Positions 14,157 through 21,739 of a stretch of DNA of 64,000 nt are shown one piece after another. The stretch spans positions 1 through 64,000 of the forward strand of contig LR990732.1 of assembly GCA_905142475.1 (NCBI GenBank), written 5' to 3'. How positions within the stretch are numbered: the stretch's first letter is position 1; each line of letters begins with the position of its first letter. Position numbers and translations under genes: made by a program. The stretch comes from Xanthomonas hydrangeae. GTDB taxonomy: Bacteria > Pseudomonadota > Gammaproteobacteria > Xanthomonadales > Xanthomonadaceae. Below the pieces are notes generated by a model, which was given only the letters and a program-made list of their open reading frames with translations, was not told the DNA's origin and did no database searches.

Positions 14157-14357
14157 TTAGCCCTGCGCGTGCTTAGCCTCCCGCTGCGCTTCTGCAGCCT
14201 TCCTTGCTTCGCGGCGTTCCTTCACATATTCCTGCCAGCTATCGGTGTTGAGGTCGAAGGTCTCCTGCGGCGGCGGCACACGCGATGCCTTCGGCTCGGC
14301 GCAACCTGCCAGCACAGCAACAACCGCCACCAGGACCATCGTCGTCATCGTCTTCAT
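14157..14357 (-). CDS. Small lipoprotein (66 aa)
   Basis: MKTMTTMVLVAVVAVLAGCAEPKAS: a signal peptide with lipobox LAGC, Cys19 being the lipid site. The mature part is about 48 residues, helical and charged (YVKERREARKAAEAQREAKHAQ). AAGGAA precedes the start. It could be an entry-exclusion or surface lipoprotein as found on conjugative plasmids; this is inference. Confidence 0.7.
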   Translation of the reverse strand: MKTMTTMVLVAVVAVLAGCAEPKASRVPPPQETFDLNTDSWQEYVKERREARKAAEAQREAKHAQG

Positions 14358-14486
14358 TGTGCGATTCCTTGTCGGGCGGATGGGAATGAGGCAGCTGCTG
14401 CCCGTGCGCAGTTGCTGTAGTCGAGAGACGGATCACCCGTGCATGCCCCCGCGACGCAGGGGCATGGGCTGGCCATCAGCCGTATT

Positions 14487-14924
14487 TCAAGATGCGATCG
14501 GCTGCTTCAGAGCCGTCGGCTCCGGTCCACGGGGAACCTTGGCCTCCTCCACGCCGCGGTCCTCTGTGTCAGCCAACAGCGCCACTTCGCCGGGGGCTAC
14601 CGCGAGCAGCGAGGAACCCGGATGCTCGGTCATGTAGGCGTTGGCCATCGCCGAGCCGGCCAGGATCGCGGTGATGCGAACGAACCCGGCGTAGGTGCGC
14701 TGGTACAGGTGCAGGTGAGACACGTCGCCCCCGACTGTGCTGCCTGCATTGATTTCCTGGCACAGCTGGTCAATGTCGCCTTCGGCGATACGCGGCAATT
14801 CCCCCCCGCCGGTAAGGATCGCGTCGATTCTGTCGGGCAACGTGTCAGCACATTGCAGCAGTCGCAGGCCAGCCAGTACGGCCGCAAGCTGGAGATTGGT
14901 AAGGGTGATCGTCGTGGTGTTCAT
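14487..14924 (-). CDS. Hypothetical protein (145 aa)
   Basis: MNTTTITLTNLQLAAVLAGL..., mostly helical, with a GGGELPRIAEGDIDQLCQEI segment often seen in small plasmid proteins of this type. No membrane segment beyond a moderately hydrophobic middle (FVRITAILAGSAMANAYM). Conserved-looking but unrecognised. It stands alone on the minus strand. Confidence 0.5.
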   Translation of the reverse strand: MNTTTITLTNLQLAAVLAGLRLLQCADTLPDRIDAILTGGGELPRIAEGDIDQLCQEINAGSTVGGDVSHLHLYQRTYAGFVRITAILAGSAMANAYMTEHPGSSLLAVAPGEVALLADTEDRGVEEAKVPRGPEPTALKQPIAS

Positions 14925-15091
14925 AATTGATATTGGTGGTCAGGTTGTGGACTGGGCTTGGACAGCGGTGAAATGCCATCGAAACCGTTGAGTGGCAATG
15001 CGTGATGATGGGTGGCCGAAATGCTGAGCAACGAAGCGCGGAACCAAGTAGTGGCGACGGTTCGCCAAGTTCCGGGAAAGGATGTGTGCGT

Positions 15092-15295
15092 TCACGCTTG
15101 CACCTGGGTGTCGGCATAGCGTTGTCCGTCCCACCGCTGAAGTAAGGCAGGATCCGCAGGACCTTTTATGCTGCGCTCGGCTTCGCCCAGCGCCGCTTCA
15201 TCATCGAGTGCGCCGATCATTACCCAGCCGTACCGCCCTCGATAGCGGTAAGAGGTCAGGCCCTCGTCAGCGATAGGACGGTTGTGGATAGACAT
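15092..15295 (-). CDS. Hypothetical protein (67 aa)
   Basis: MSIHNRPIADEGLTSYRYRG..., start chosen for GGGAGAAA upstream; the longer frame starts without one. Carries RYGWVMIGALDDEAALGEAE and QRWDGQRYADTQ, typical of short conserved plasmid proteins of unknown role. It follows the 80-residue gene by 32 bases, so they likely share a transcript. Confidence 0.6.
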   Translation of the reverse strand: MSIHNRPIADEGLTSYRYRGRYGWVMIGALDDEAALGEAERSIKGPADPALLQRWDGQRYADTQVQA

Positions 15296-15327
15296 GGTGT
15301 ATTTCTCCCTTCGTTGTCTGTTCGGAA

Positions 15328-15570
15328 TCATTTAAAGATTGGTGGCTGGCTGTTGGCGTCTTTCACCAGCAAGTGCAAAAGGCCGGCGCGTTCCTGCACG
15401 TTGTTGCTCAATCCTCCCTGGTAGATTTCGGCCAGCAGCTCTTCAGTCAGGCTCATCAAGTCCTGAATCTCCACATAGCGCTCCCGCATCGACGGCTTGC
15501 GCTTTGCAGGCCATGCTTTGCTAGGTGCCTGAGCCGGCTTTTGCTGCTGCGTTTGATTTCGGGTGGCCAT
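15328..15570 (-). CDS. Small protein with Gln-rich leader (80 aa), leader copy a
   Basis: MATRNQTQQQKPAQAPSKAW, then a basic stretch and a helical region (MRERYVEIQDLMSLTEELLAEIYQ). CAGGAGAA precedes the ATG. The first 18 residues and the DNA before the gene recur at three other loci (17676, 21693, about 30925), though the protein bodies differ. Function unknown. A conserved GC-rich hairpin lies 60-170 bases upstream. Confidence 0.6.
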   Translation of the reverse strand: MATRNQTQQQKPAQAPSKAWPAKRKPSMRERYVEIQDLMSLTEELLAEIYQGGLSNNVQERAGLLHLLVKDANSQPPIFK

Positions 15571-15599
15571 GTCGTTCTCCTGGTTGTGGTGACCATGCT

Positions 15600-15735
15600 T
15601 CGCTGAGGACCTTCGCCGTATCGCCTAGCTGCCAGGCCGGAGTGAGCGATCCGCGCAAGGGGGAACAGCGCAGCGTCCCTTGCGCGGTCGCGCCGGTCTG
15701 GTAGCTTTCAGCGATCGGCGATGGTCAGCAGCGTG
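15600..15735 (-). ncRNA. Candidate structured 5' leader, copy a
   Basis: On the minus strand: GCGCAAGGGACGCTGCGCTG, then CCCTTGCGCGGATCGCTC, then GATACGGCGAAGG. The CGCAAGGG/CCCTTGCG arms pair. The same order of blocks occurs at 30945-31070 and, more loosely, near 17700-17880 and 21740-21900, always just before a Gln-rich leader. A regulatory RNA such as the radC motif, which sits before DNA-related plasmid genes, is one hypothesis; not verified. Confidence 0.4.
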
Positions 15736-15795
15736 GTCACCACCGGCGCGGCATCCACCCGACGCGAAAAGCAGCCGAAGGCCCAGGCTGTGAAC

Positions 15796-15825
15796 AAAAA
15801 TCTCCCTGCCCGAGGAAGGGCAGGG
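15796..15825 (-). terminator. Terminator-like hairpin
   Basis: Minus strand: CCCTGCCC-TTCCTC-GGGCAGGG followed by AGATTTTTG. It is the last of four hairpins after the methylase-like gene and probably ends that transcript. Confidence 0.6.
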
Positions 15826-15847
15826 TGCTAAGCGAATCTCTGTAGGT

Positions 15848-15978
15848 GTCCCCTGCGGAAAGGGGACTGGACAAAAGGCGCAGCCCACCACGAGCGAGTC
15901 CGCCAAGCGGCCAGCTGCTCGAGCAAGATCGAGCAGCTGCGAATGCGTTTCGCTGATCGGCCGGAAGAACGGCCGATC
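15848..15978. other. Run of three further perfect hairpins
   Basis: GTCCCCT-GCGGAA-AGGGGAC (15848-15867), CAGCTGCTCGA-GCAAGA-TCGAGCAGCTG (15912-15939) and GATCGGCC-GGAAGAAC-GGCCGATC (15955-15978). Together with the terminator-like stem they fill the gap between two genes. No coding is seen here. Confidence 0.6.
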
Positions 15979-15992
15979 ACCAGCAATAGCGC

Positions 15993-16835
15993 TCAAAAGA
16001 GCGCCATCTGTTGGTCGGCCGTGAGCCGTTGCACTACGAGCTCGCTGCGCGACGGGACGGCAGGCGGGGCAGAGGTTTCCCCGTCCTGCGCCGGCGTGTA
16101 ACCGCCGGCAAGAAGTGCGCGCATGGCCTCGAACCGCTCCCGCATGGCAAGGCGTTCATCCCAGCGCCCGAGCACATGTATGGGCGTCACCCAATGTGCC
16201 CATGTCTTTTCTGCCGGCCAAAGCGCATCGCCATGCACGACGATGGCCGGAATGCCTAGCAGCGACAGTTGGACGTAGGCCATGTGCACAGCTGTGGGGT
16301 CGATGTCGATTGACACCGCGTGCATGGCCTCGGAGTGGTTCAGGCCTTGGCTGCGCAGTTCGTCGGCAAACGCGATGACCATTCCGCCTGCGCCGCAGGC
16401 AGGCTCGTTGACGGTGACAAAGCCGTGCCCGCTGATTTTCTCTTTGAGATCGCCAGCGCTAATGCCGGCCATCAACCGCGATACCTCGTAGGGGGTGAAG
16501 TACTGCCCCTTCCAGTCGTCGCCCAGCTCCAGCGCCATGAATAGCGCGCCTAGACAATCGCTAAATCCTTCTTCCAGGCACATGACCAGTTCCGCGAGCA
16601 TGCGCTGGAAGCGCTCGCGCTCTTCAGGCGTGTAGCGCTTTTCGATTTCCAGGAATCGCGCTTCGCGCCCGGCGTACTGGCTACGGTCAACTGCATTACT
16701 GATAGACAACGCGGCCATTTCGCAGAAGTCGCGGAAAACGTCATGCAGGCGATAGCGACCAGCAGTGTTGGCACGGATCAGCTTTACAAACTCCTTCTGG
16801 TGCGTCGTGAGACCAACGGGTGATTTTCGGGACAT
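15993..16835 (-). CDS. HsdM-like N6-adenine methylase relative without NPPY
   Basis: 280 residues; AGGAAATCCC precedes the ATG. Shows FTPYEVSRLM (about 113-122) and the SAM-binding motif NEPACGAGGM (143-152), as in type I restriction HsdM proteins, then SIDIDPTAVHMAYVQLSLLG. The catalytic NPPY/NPPF expected about 40 residues later is replaced by HGDALWPAEKTWAHW, so methylation is doubtful. Relatives of this shape are common on plasmids and phages and may mimic or interfere with restriction; this is inference. No hsdS or hsdR lies beside it. Confidence 0.75.
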   Translation of the reverse strand: MSRKSPVGLTTHQKEFVKLIRANTAGRYRLHDVFRDFCEMAALSISNAVDRSQYAGREARFLEIEKRYTPEERERFQRMLAELVMCLEEGFSDCLGALFMALELGDDWKGQYFTPYEVSRLMAGISAGDLKEKISGHGFVTVNEPACGAGGMVIAFADELRSQGLNHSEAMHAVSIDIDPTAVHMAYVQLSLLGIPAIVVHGDALWPAEKTWAHWVTPIHVLGRWDERLAMRERFEAMRALLAGGYTPAQDGETSAPPAVPSRSELVVQRLTADQQMALF

Positions 16836-16922
16836 GGGATTTCCTGACAGGCGAGACCATGCCGCCGGCTCCGCCGGCGGCGTGTGGTCTGAAGAAGAAG
16901 CGCTGTGATGCAGAGCGCGCGG

Positions 16923-17309
16923 TCAGTTCTGGGGCAGGTCGCGCAACGGAGTCGGCTCGAAATACAGGTCAAGTTCGACGCCGTGGCCGATCAGTTCCTC
17001 GATGCCGATGTAACCAAGCTCCGGCTCGTGCCCAAGGAAGTTGGCCACCCCGAAGGCCTGCAACTGCTCAGCACTGATGTCGCGCTCGGTGATGTACCAA
17101 TCGTTACCGCCCCGAAAATAGTGCAGGTACGCGATGGCATCTTTGCCCTTGCCGTCCTGCCCGTACACCTTGGGCATCGACGTGCAGCGTTCGGCGAACT
17201 CGTCCAGCTTCGCGCGGAAATGCGCGCCTTCCTCGCCGCGCGTGGCGGACAAAATCACCTGCAACTGGACGGGGTTTACGAAGTGGCGCAGTACGGGAAT
17301 GGGATTCAT
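16923..17309 (-). CDS. DUF2958-like plasmid protein (128 aa)
   Basis: MNPIPVLRHFVNPVQLQVIL..., start chosen for GAGGTG upstream. Features LHYFRGGNDWYITERD and NFLGHEPELGYIGIEEL, the WY-then-GHEPELGY pattern of DUF2958 proteins found on plasmids and integrative elements. Role unknown; soluble and acidic. It begins 10 bases after the 118-residue gene, so they form a small operon. Confidence 0.65.
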   Translation of the reverse strand: MNPIPVLRHFVNPVQLQVILSATRGEEGAHFRAKLDEFAERCTSMPKVYGQDGKGKDAIAYLHYFRGGNDWYITERDISAEQLQAFGVANFLGHEPELGYIGIEELIGHGVELDLYFEPTPLRDLPQN

Positions 17310-17319
17310 GGCACGCACC

Positions 17320-17676
17320 TCAAGCCGACAGCCGGTGCAAGGTGTCGGCAATCGCCCGCGCCTTATGACTGCTGCAATGCAGTTCGATGCAGGCGGCGAA
17401 GCCGGCCAACGTCAGCACTGCATAGGGGGGTTGCAACAGGAATCCAAAGGACCGCACGGCCAGCTGCACGACGGCTGTGTCGCGCTCACCGATTTGGCGG
17501 ATGGGCTTGGCGATCAGCTTCTGTCCGAGTCGGACCACGTGGCCGGCTGGGATTTCCATTCCGCCACTGAAGCGGTCATTGCGAACCGGCGTTCTGCGTT
17601 GGATTTTGCTTCGGGCAGGTGCTTTGCTTGAGTTCTGAGCCGGCTTTTGCTGTTGCTCTTGATGTTGGGCGTTCAT
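17320..17676 (-). CDS. Hypothetical protein with Gln-rich leader (118 aa), leader copy b
   Basis: MNAQHQEQQQKPAQNSSKAP, then a basic stretch and a soluble domain (AGHVVRLGQKLIAKPIRQIG, then AVLTLAGFAACIELHCSSHK). GGAG lies 9-12 bases before the ATG. The leader matches those at 15570, 21693 and about 30925, while the bodies are unrelated. First gene of a two-gene unit with the DUF2958-like gene. Confidence 0.6.
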   Translation of the reverse strand: MNAQHQEQQQKPAQNSSKAPARSKIQRRTPVRNDRFSGGMEIPAGHVVRLGQKLIAKPIRQIGERDTAVVQLAVRSFGFLLQPPYAVLTLAGFAACIELHCSSHKARAIADTLHRLSA

Positions 17677-17699
17677 GCCATTTTCTCCGCTGTGGTTGA

Positions 17700-18129
17700 A
17701 GGTGCTTCGCTTTGAGACTTCGCCGTAGGGCACGAAGCAGGCGGAGCGAAGAAGCGGAAGGGCAGGGGCTAGGCCAAAGCCGCAGCGCAGACCGCGTTAG
17801 CGGGCGAGAACGGGTGCTGGCCTAGGCGGAGCGCACCCTTGCACGGCCGCGCGCTCCGCCTAGCGTCCAGTGCCCGCGAAGGCTCATGCGTAAGCACCTG
17901 GCGGAGGGAATGAACGCCCTCAGCGAAGGGCAGACAGGCTTTACCGTCTGCCCATGAAAAGGCTGGGCGCGGATGCCCAGCTGCGCGTGCTTGTTGAAAA
18001 GTGCTTTCGCTCGGTGCAGGCCTGCCGCCGGCAACCCTGGCGGCCATCAGGGCGGAGACTGACCGCGTGCGCAGCGCGGTCGTACCGTGTCAATCGCTGG
18101 CCCGCCCTGTGCCGTTGCGCGGGCTGCAT
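17700..18129. other. GC-rich gene-free DNA with hairpins (leader region b)
   Basis: No supported gene. Holds GCTAGGCGGAGCGC-type dyads around GTGCAAGGG and TACGGCGAAG blocks as in the other leader regions, and the hairpin GGGCAGAC-AGGCTTTAC-CGTCTGCCC (about 17928-17951). Open frames here are long only because of high GC. Confidence 0.45.
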
Positions 18130-18371
18130 GCGTTCGCCACGCTAGCGTGCTTCACCGGCCAGGGAGGGCCACGGGGCGCGCTACGGCGCTGTCCCGGCGC
18201 TAGCGTGGATTTCTGGCTCGCTGGCGGCAGCCAGCAGCCATTCCGGCAGCTTGCTTTCCCGGCTCGTCCACGTGTTTGTCCACGGCCGGCGCAGCGCGCC
18301 GCGGGCCGGGCCGGCGACTCTACGAGGATCGCCGGCCCGGCAGGGCAGCGGTGGGCAACAGGTGGGCGATG
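18130..18371. repeat. 240-bp direct repeat, copy 1
   Basis: Shares long blocks with 18558-18806, e.g. CTGTCCCGGCGCTAGCGTGG, TTTCTGGCTCGCTGGCGGC, CAGCAGCCATTCCGGC, TGTCCACGGCCGGCGCAGCG, and GTGGGCAACAGGTGGGCGATGG (also at 12500). No gene is seen. Shows a local duplication about 430 bp apart. Confidence 0.65.
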
Positions 18372-18557
18372 GCGGGGTGTATGTTCGCGCGCGCATGCTT
18401 CTGGAAGGGGCTGCGCCTGCAGGGAGACGTGCAACGTGCACGGCCGGGTTTCAGCGCAGCATTTGCACGCGCACCGCCACCTGGTGCGATCTGCCGGCGG
18501 TGGTCCGGCCGGCCAGTGCTGAGCGATGGCTCGCCCGGGGTGTTGCTCTGGGCCGCA

Positions 18558-18806
18558 TTCGCGTGCCACGTTAGGGCGCTTCACCGGCCTGACAGGGCCA
18601 CGGGACGCGCCACGGCGCTGTCCCGGCGCTAGCGTGGCTTTCTGGCTCGCTGGCGGCCGCCAGCAGCCATTCCGGCGGCGTGCTAAGCCCGCCCGCCCAG
18701 CTGTTGTCCACGGCCGGCGCAGCGCGCCGCAGGCCGGGCCGGGCCCGGCCGGCAACTCTACGAGGATCGCTGGGCCGGCAGGGTAGCGGTGGGCAACAGC
18801 TGGGCG
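18558..18806. repeat. 240-bp direct repeat, copy 2
   Basis: Second copy of the block above, about 85-90% alike by eye, directly before the structured repeat and the zeta-toxin operon. No gene is seen. Confidence 0.65.
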
Positions 18807-18860
18807 AGGCTGGCAGCTCACGGCGGGGATTCGCGGTCGAGGGCTGCTCAACTTCCACTT

Positions 18861-19001
18861 GCAAGCGGAGCTTGCAGCGCCAGAGGACTGGCGCGAATGG
18901 CAAAGGTGTCCAGGCCCGAAGGGGGCGAGACTCCGAAGGAGGCTCGATGCGTAGCACCAGCCGAAGGCGCGGCGCAGCCGCGGGCACCGGGCCGCAGGCC
19001 G
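18861..19001. repeat. 141-bp hairpin-rich repeat, copy 1 (candidate structured RNA)
   Basis: A chain of short hairpins: GCAAGC/GCTTGC, GCGCCAG/CTGGCGC, CCC-GAA-GGG, CTCC-GAA-GGAG, GCC-GAA-GGC, GCGGC-GCA-GCCGC, CGGGCC-GCA-GGCCG. The copy at 31684-31823 is about 90% identical, so it is a conserved unit. It lies 110 bases upstream of the zeta-toxin operon. Confidence 0.6.
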
Positions 19002-19112
19002 CCCCACCATCACAACACCCGTCCCCAGCCGGTTGACAGACTCGCGCGCACTGAACTTTCCAAGTGGTACAATGACTTACATTGAATCCCACTCCACATA
19101 AGGAGGGTCGTC

Positions 19113-19466
19113 ATGAGTCGAGCTGAAGCCATTCTCTGGACGATGGAAAGCGAGATGCCGCGAACGCACCACGTGCACATCGGGCGTCTGCAGGCGAAAG
19201 TCATGCGCGAGGCGGTGAAGGAGCAAATGAAAGCCGCTCCGGATCAGAAGCGGCTTGCTGCGCTGAAGGCCGAAGCGGACACCTTGGAGCGCGAAAAGGA
19301 CGACAAGACCTACACGCGCACGAAGCGAGACCTGATCGAGCCACTTAAGCTCCAGGCAAGGAACGAGAAAGCGGTAGCCGAAAAGCTCAACCGAAAGCAC
19401 CAGAAGTTGGTGACAGAAGCCAAGGAACGACGGACCGCGCATGCCCGACCAGCAGCCTCCCGATGA
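19113..19466 (+). CDS. Putative antitoxin-position protein before zeta toxin (117 aa)
   Basis: MSRAEAILWTMESEMPRTHH..., with AGGAGGG about 9 bases before the ATG. Residues about 20-110 are Lys/Glu/Ala-rich and helical, probably coiled coil (LAALKAEADTLEREKDDKTY). It overlaps the toxin gene by 26 bases. By position it should be the antitoxin, but it does not look like the three-helix epsilon of streptococcal plasmids. A clear TACAAT -10 lies at about 19068. Confidence 0.65.
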   Translation: MSRAEAILWTMESEMPRTHHVHIGRLQAKVMREAVKEQMKAAPDQKRLAALKAEADTLEREKDDKTYTRTKRDLIEPLKLQARNEKAVAEKLNRKHQKLVTEAKERRTAHARPAASR

Positions 19467-20646
19467 GCAACCAAGCAGCAGCTACGACGACGACGAAAAG
19501 GTCCTCGTAAAGAAGATCGTCGGGGATCAGCTACGGCTGGCAACAGCGCGGGTAGACGATCCAGTGGGTATCTACACGGCCGGCGCACCAGGCTCCGGAA
19601 AATCACGGAACATCGTGGATGGCCAGAGGGCACGCTTTGCCGGCAAGGGCGGAATTGCCGAAGTAGACCCTGACGTGATCCGAGAGGTGTTCCCGTCGGC
19701 AGAAGAGGAGATGGCCGCCGGCGGCACTACGTTCTCTGCCGAGGCCTACCGCGCTTCCGCCATCGTGTCCTACGAATTGTGCATCGAGCTTGCCGGCGAC
19801 GGTCGGAACATCCTGCGCGACGGCACGCTTGCCAACGCGGACTACACGGTCCCGGAAATCAAACGGCTGAAGGAAGAATTCAGCTACTCGGTGGAGATCC
19901 ATTGCGCGGTGCCGCCGCCAGGCCTGAGCTGGGCGCGCACGGTGGCGCGCAGGGAAGCAGATGCGCGTGATTCCGAAACCGGGTTCGGTCGCGGCGTCGA
20001 TCAGAGCTATCACGATATGGCGGTGACCGGGCTGCGCAGCACGACGCAGCAAATTTTTAAGGAAGGCCTCGCCGATCGTTACGTGCTGTACGACGGTCGC
20101 GGTGAAGTGCTGCTGGATCGCCAGCGCGGCGCCGATGGGCGGATGACCACGTTAGTTGGTCACCGACCGGAGGGGGAAGCGCTGGCCAACACCATTGAGC
20201 ACTATCAGAGCAACCCGAGCCCGCGGGATCTGGTTGACGAAGCGCAAACCTGGTCGAAGGCGATGGAGAGCTTGGCCCCGGGGCGCTCGGAAGTCGAACG
20301 CGCGGAAGTTGCGCGGTACTGGCTGATTGCCGTGGATAAGATTGGACACGATGAGAGCGCGCTGGCGCTCCTCAAGGAGCATCCAGCCTTGGTCGCTGAC
20401 ATGCGGCACAAAACGCATCGCGTCTTGGTAGTAGAAGCGTGGTATCGCAATGAAACCGAGGCGCGCAAGGCTTGGCCGGAAGGGCACAAGCTCATGGATG
20501 GCTTGAATGCACGTGTTGAGCAGCATCGCGCAGAAAATGGCGAGGCTCACTTGGACTGGCGCCGGGAAGTTAGGCATGAAGCGATAAACCGAGCCCTGCA
20601 ACGTGCTGCAGCTGATGCGGAGTCGAAAGAGTCGCCGGAGCGATAG
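19441..20646 (+). CDS. Zeta-toxin family kinase
   Basis: 401 residues. Walker A GAPGSGKS is at 48-55; EVDPDVIREVFPS (about 75-87) fits the catalytic Asp region of zeta toxins, which phosphorylate UDP-N-acetylglucosamine and block cell-wall synthesis. ILRDGTLAN and the Arg-rich ARREADARD follow. The C-terminal 150 residues are an extra helical domain. Together with the overlapping upstream gene this is a likely post-segregational killing pair. Two GC hairpins follow the stop. Confidence 0.85.
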   Translation: MPDQQPPDEQPSSSYDDDEKVLVKKIVGDQLRLATARVDDPVGIYTAGAPGSGKSRNIVDGQRARFAGKGGIAEVDPDVIREVFPSAEEEMAAGGTTFSAEAYRASAIVSYELCIELAGDGRNILRDGTLANADYTVPEIKRLKEEFSYSVEIHCAVPPPGLSWARTVARREADARDSETGFGRGVDQSYHDMAVTGLRSTTQQIFKEGLADRYVLYDGRGEVLLDRQRGADGRMTTLVGHRPEGEALANTIEHYQSNPSPRDLVDEAQTWSKAMESLAPGRSEVERAEVARYWLIAVDKIGHDESALALLKEHPALVADMRHKTHRVLVVEAWYRNETEARKAWPEGHKLMDGLNARVEQHRAENGEAHLDWRREVRHEAINRALQRAAADAESKESPER

Positions 20647-20657
20647 CACCTCCTGCT

Positions 20658-20682
20658 GGTGCGGCCGTGAGGCGGCCGCACC
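20658..20682. terminator. Hairpin after the zeta toxin
   Basis: GGTGCGGCCG-TGAGG-CGGCCGCACC: a perfect 10-bp stem 12 bases past the stop, but with no T run. Probably mRNA 3'-end protection or part of termination. Confidence 0.5.
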
Positions 20683-20709
20683 TACTTGCTTCGTGACGAC
20701 AGACAGCAG

Positions 20710-20736
20710 ACGGCCGGGAATCCCGGCCGTTCGTGT
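20710..20736. terminator. Terminator between convergent genes
   Basis: ACGGCCGGG-AAT-CCCGGCCGT followed by TCGTGTTT. It sits between convergent genes and could work for the plus-strand toxin transcript. Confidence 0.6.
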
Positions 20737-21021
20737 TTACTTCAGTAGAGAAGCAGGCTGGCGAAGCTGCCAGCCATCGCATCGGCGGCGGCAAGCTTCG
20801 GCGATCTGGGCTTGCAGATGCTTCCAGAATGCCCGGTCAGTGGTAGCGATGACGCTGTGGCCTGCTGCCACGGAGACGGCCTGGGCTTCCACCTTCTGGA
20901 AGCCGCAAATCAGCCGATAGCAGTTGGCCAACTCCCCAGATTTCTCCATTGCGGCGAGGGCGGCCGCATGCGCCTTGATTTCAGGTGTGTGGGAAACGCT
21001 CAAACCTGCCAGCCCGCTCAT
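20737..21021 (-). CDS. Hypothetical protein (94 aa)
   Basis: MSGLAGLSVSHTPEIKAHAA..., Ala-rich and mostly helical, with several Cys (CYRLICGF, CRRRCDGW). No family recognised. It starts 16 bases after the 218-residue gene and so shares its transcript. No signal or membrane segment. Confidence 0.5.
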   Translation of the reverse strand: MSGLAGLSVSHTPEIKAHAAALAAMEKSGELANCYRLICGFQKVEAQAVSVAAGHSVIATTDRAFWKHLQAQIAEACRRRCDGWQLRQPASLLK

Positions 21022-21036
21022 CTCGTCGCGCTCCTA

Positions 21037-21693
21037 TCAGGCGTAGCTCGTCCAGGCTTTCGGGATGCCGTCGTACACGCTGGCACTTGAGTAACTGTTC
21101 AGGCGGATGCGGTTGTCACCATTGGGACGCTTGCCTTTCAAAACGTCGCCGGCATAGCTGCCCCGGCACGGCGTGCATGTGCCGGACACGTCGCTGGTGT
21201 AACGCTTATCCTGGTGCAGGAGGCGCAGGTCAACCACCGCGCCGCGAACGGCTACGACTTCATAGAAGCTGATATTGGTCTGCTCCCAGCCCCAGCTCGA
21301 GTAGAGCACGTCGCCGACGGCGAGCGTGTGCGCCTTCTGCTTGGCAGCTTGCCGCTCGGCGATTGCCTTGTTCTCGGTTTCCAGCCACGCGGTCACATAG
21401 CTGTCGCGCTTTATCGAATCGGCGAAGCTATAACGAAAAGCCGGCTTGATGGATCGACCTCGGAAACCAAAGGCACAAGGCTTCGCGCCATCGGTCACCA
21501 CAACGGCAGTGATACCGTCCAGGCCTGCGCGGTAGTTCCGTTCTGGAAAGCTGGCTAGCCGTTCCATACGCTCCTTATGCAGCTTTTCTGCAGTGCTCAA
21601 GCATCCACGGCTATGTCGCGCCATCGCAGAACCCGAGTTCTGAGCCGGCTCTTGATTTTGCTGTTGCTGTTGCTGTTGCTTTGCGTAGCTCAT
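21037..21693 (-). CDS. Hypothetical protein with Gln-rich leader (218 aa), leader copy c
   Basis: MSYAKQQQQQQQNQEPAQNS is the third copy of the leader, with an expanded Gln run. The body has helices (LSTAEKLHKERMERLASFPE) and a domain with VGDVLYSSWGWEQTNISFYE followed by VVDLRLL and a CTPCRG motif, a pattern I have seen in conserved plasmid and island proteins of unknown role. The start could also be 21726 (MNKPNHHMRHAMS). A strong GC stem (CGCAGTGGCGCAAGGG with its inverse) lies 90-200 bases upstream. Confidence 0.6.
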   Translation of the reverse strand: MSYAKQQQQQQQNQEPAQNSGSAMARHSRGCLSTAEKLHKERMERLASFPERNYRAGLDGITAVVVTDGAKPCAFGFRGRSIKPAFRYSFADSIKRDSYVTAWLETENKAIAERQAAKQKAHTLAVGDVLYSSWGWEQTNISFYEVVAVRGAVVDLRLLHQDKRYTSDVSGTCTPCRGSYAGDVLKGKRPNGDNRIRLNSYSSASVYDGIPKAWTSYA

Positions 21694-21739
21694 TGCATGC
21701 CTCATGTGGTGGTTGGGTTTGTTCATCGCGTCACCGTCG

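Noticed and set aside
18090..19092. Long minus-strand frames (173-307 residues)
   Set aside because: The frames cross two direct repeats and the hairpin repeat; Arg/Pro/Ala-rich translation is typical of high-GC non-coding DNA.
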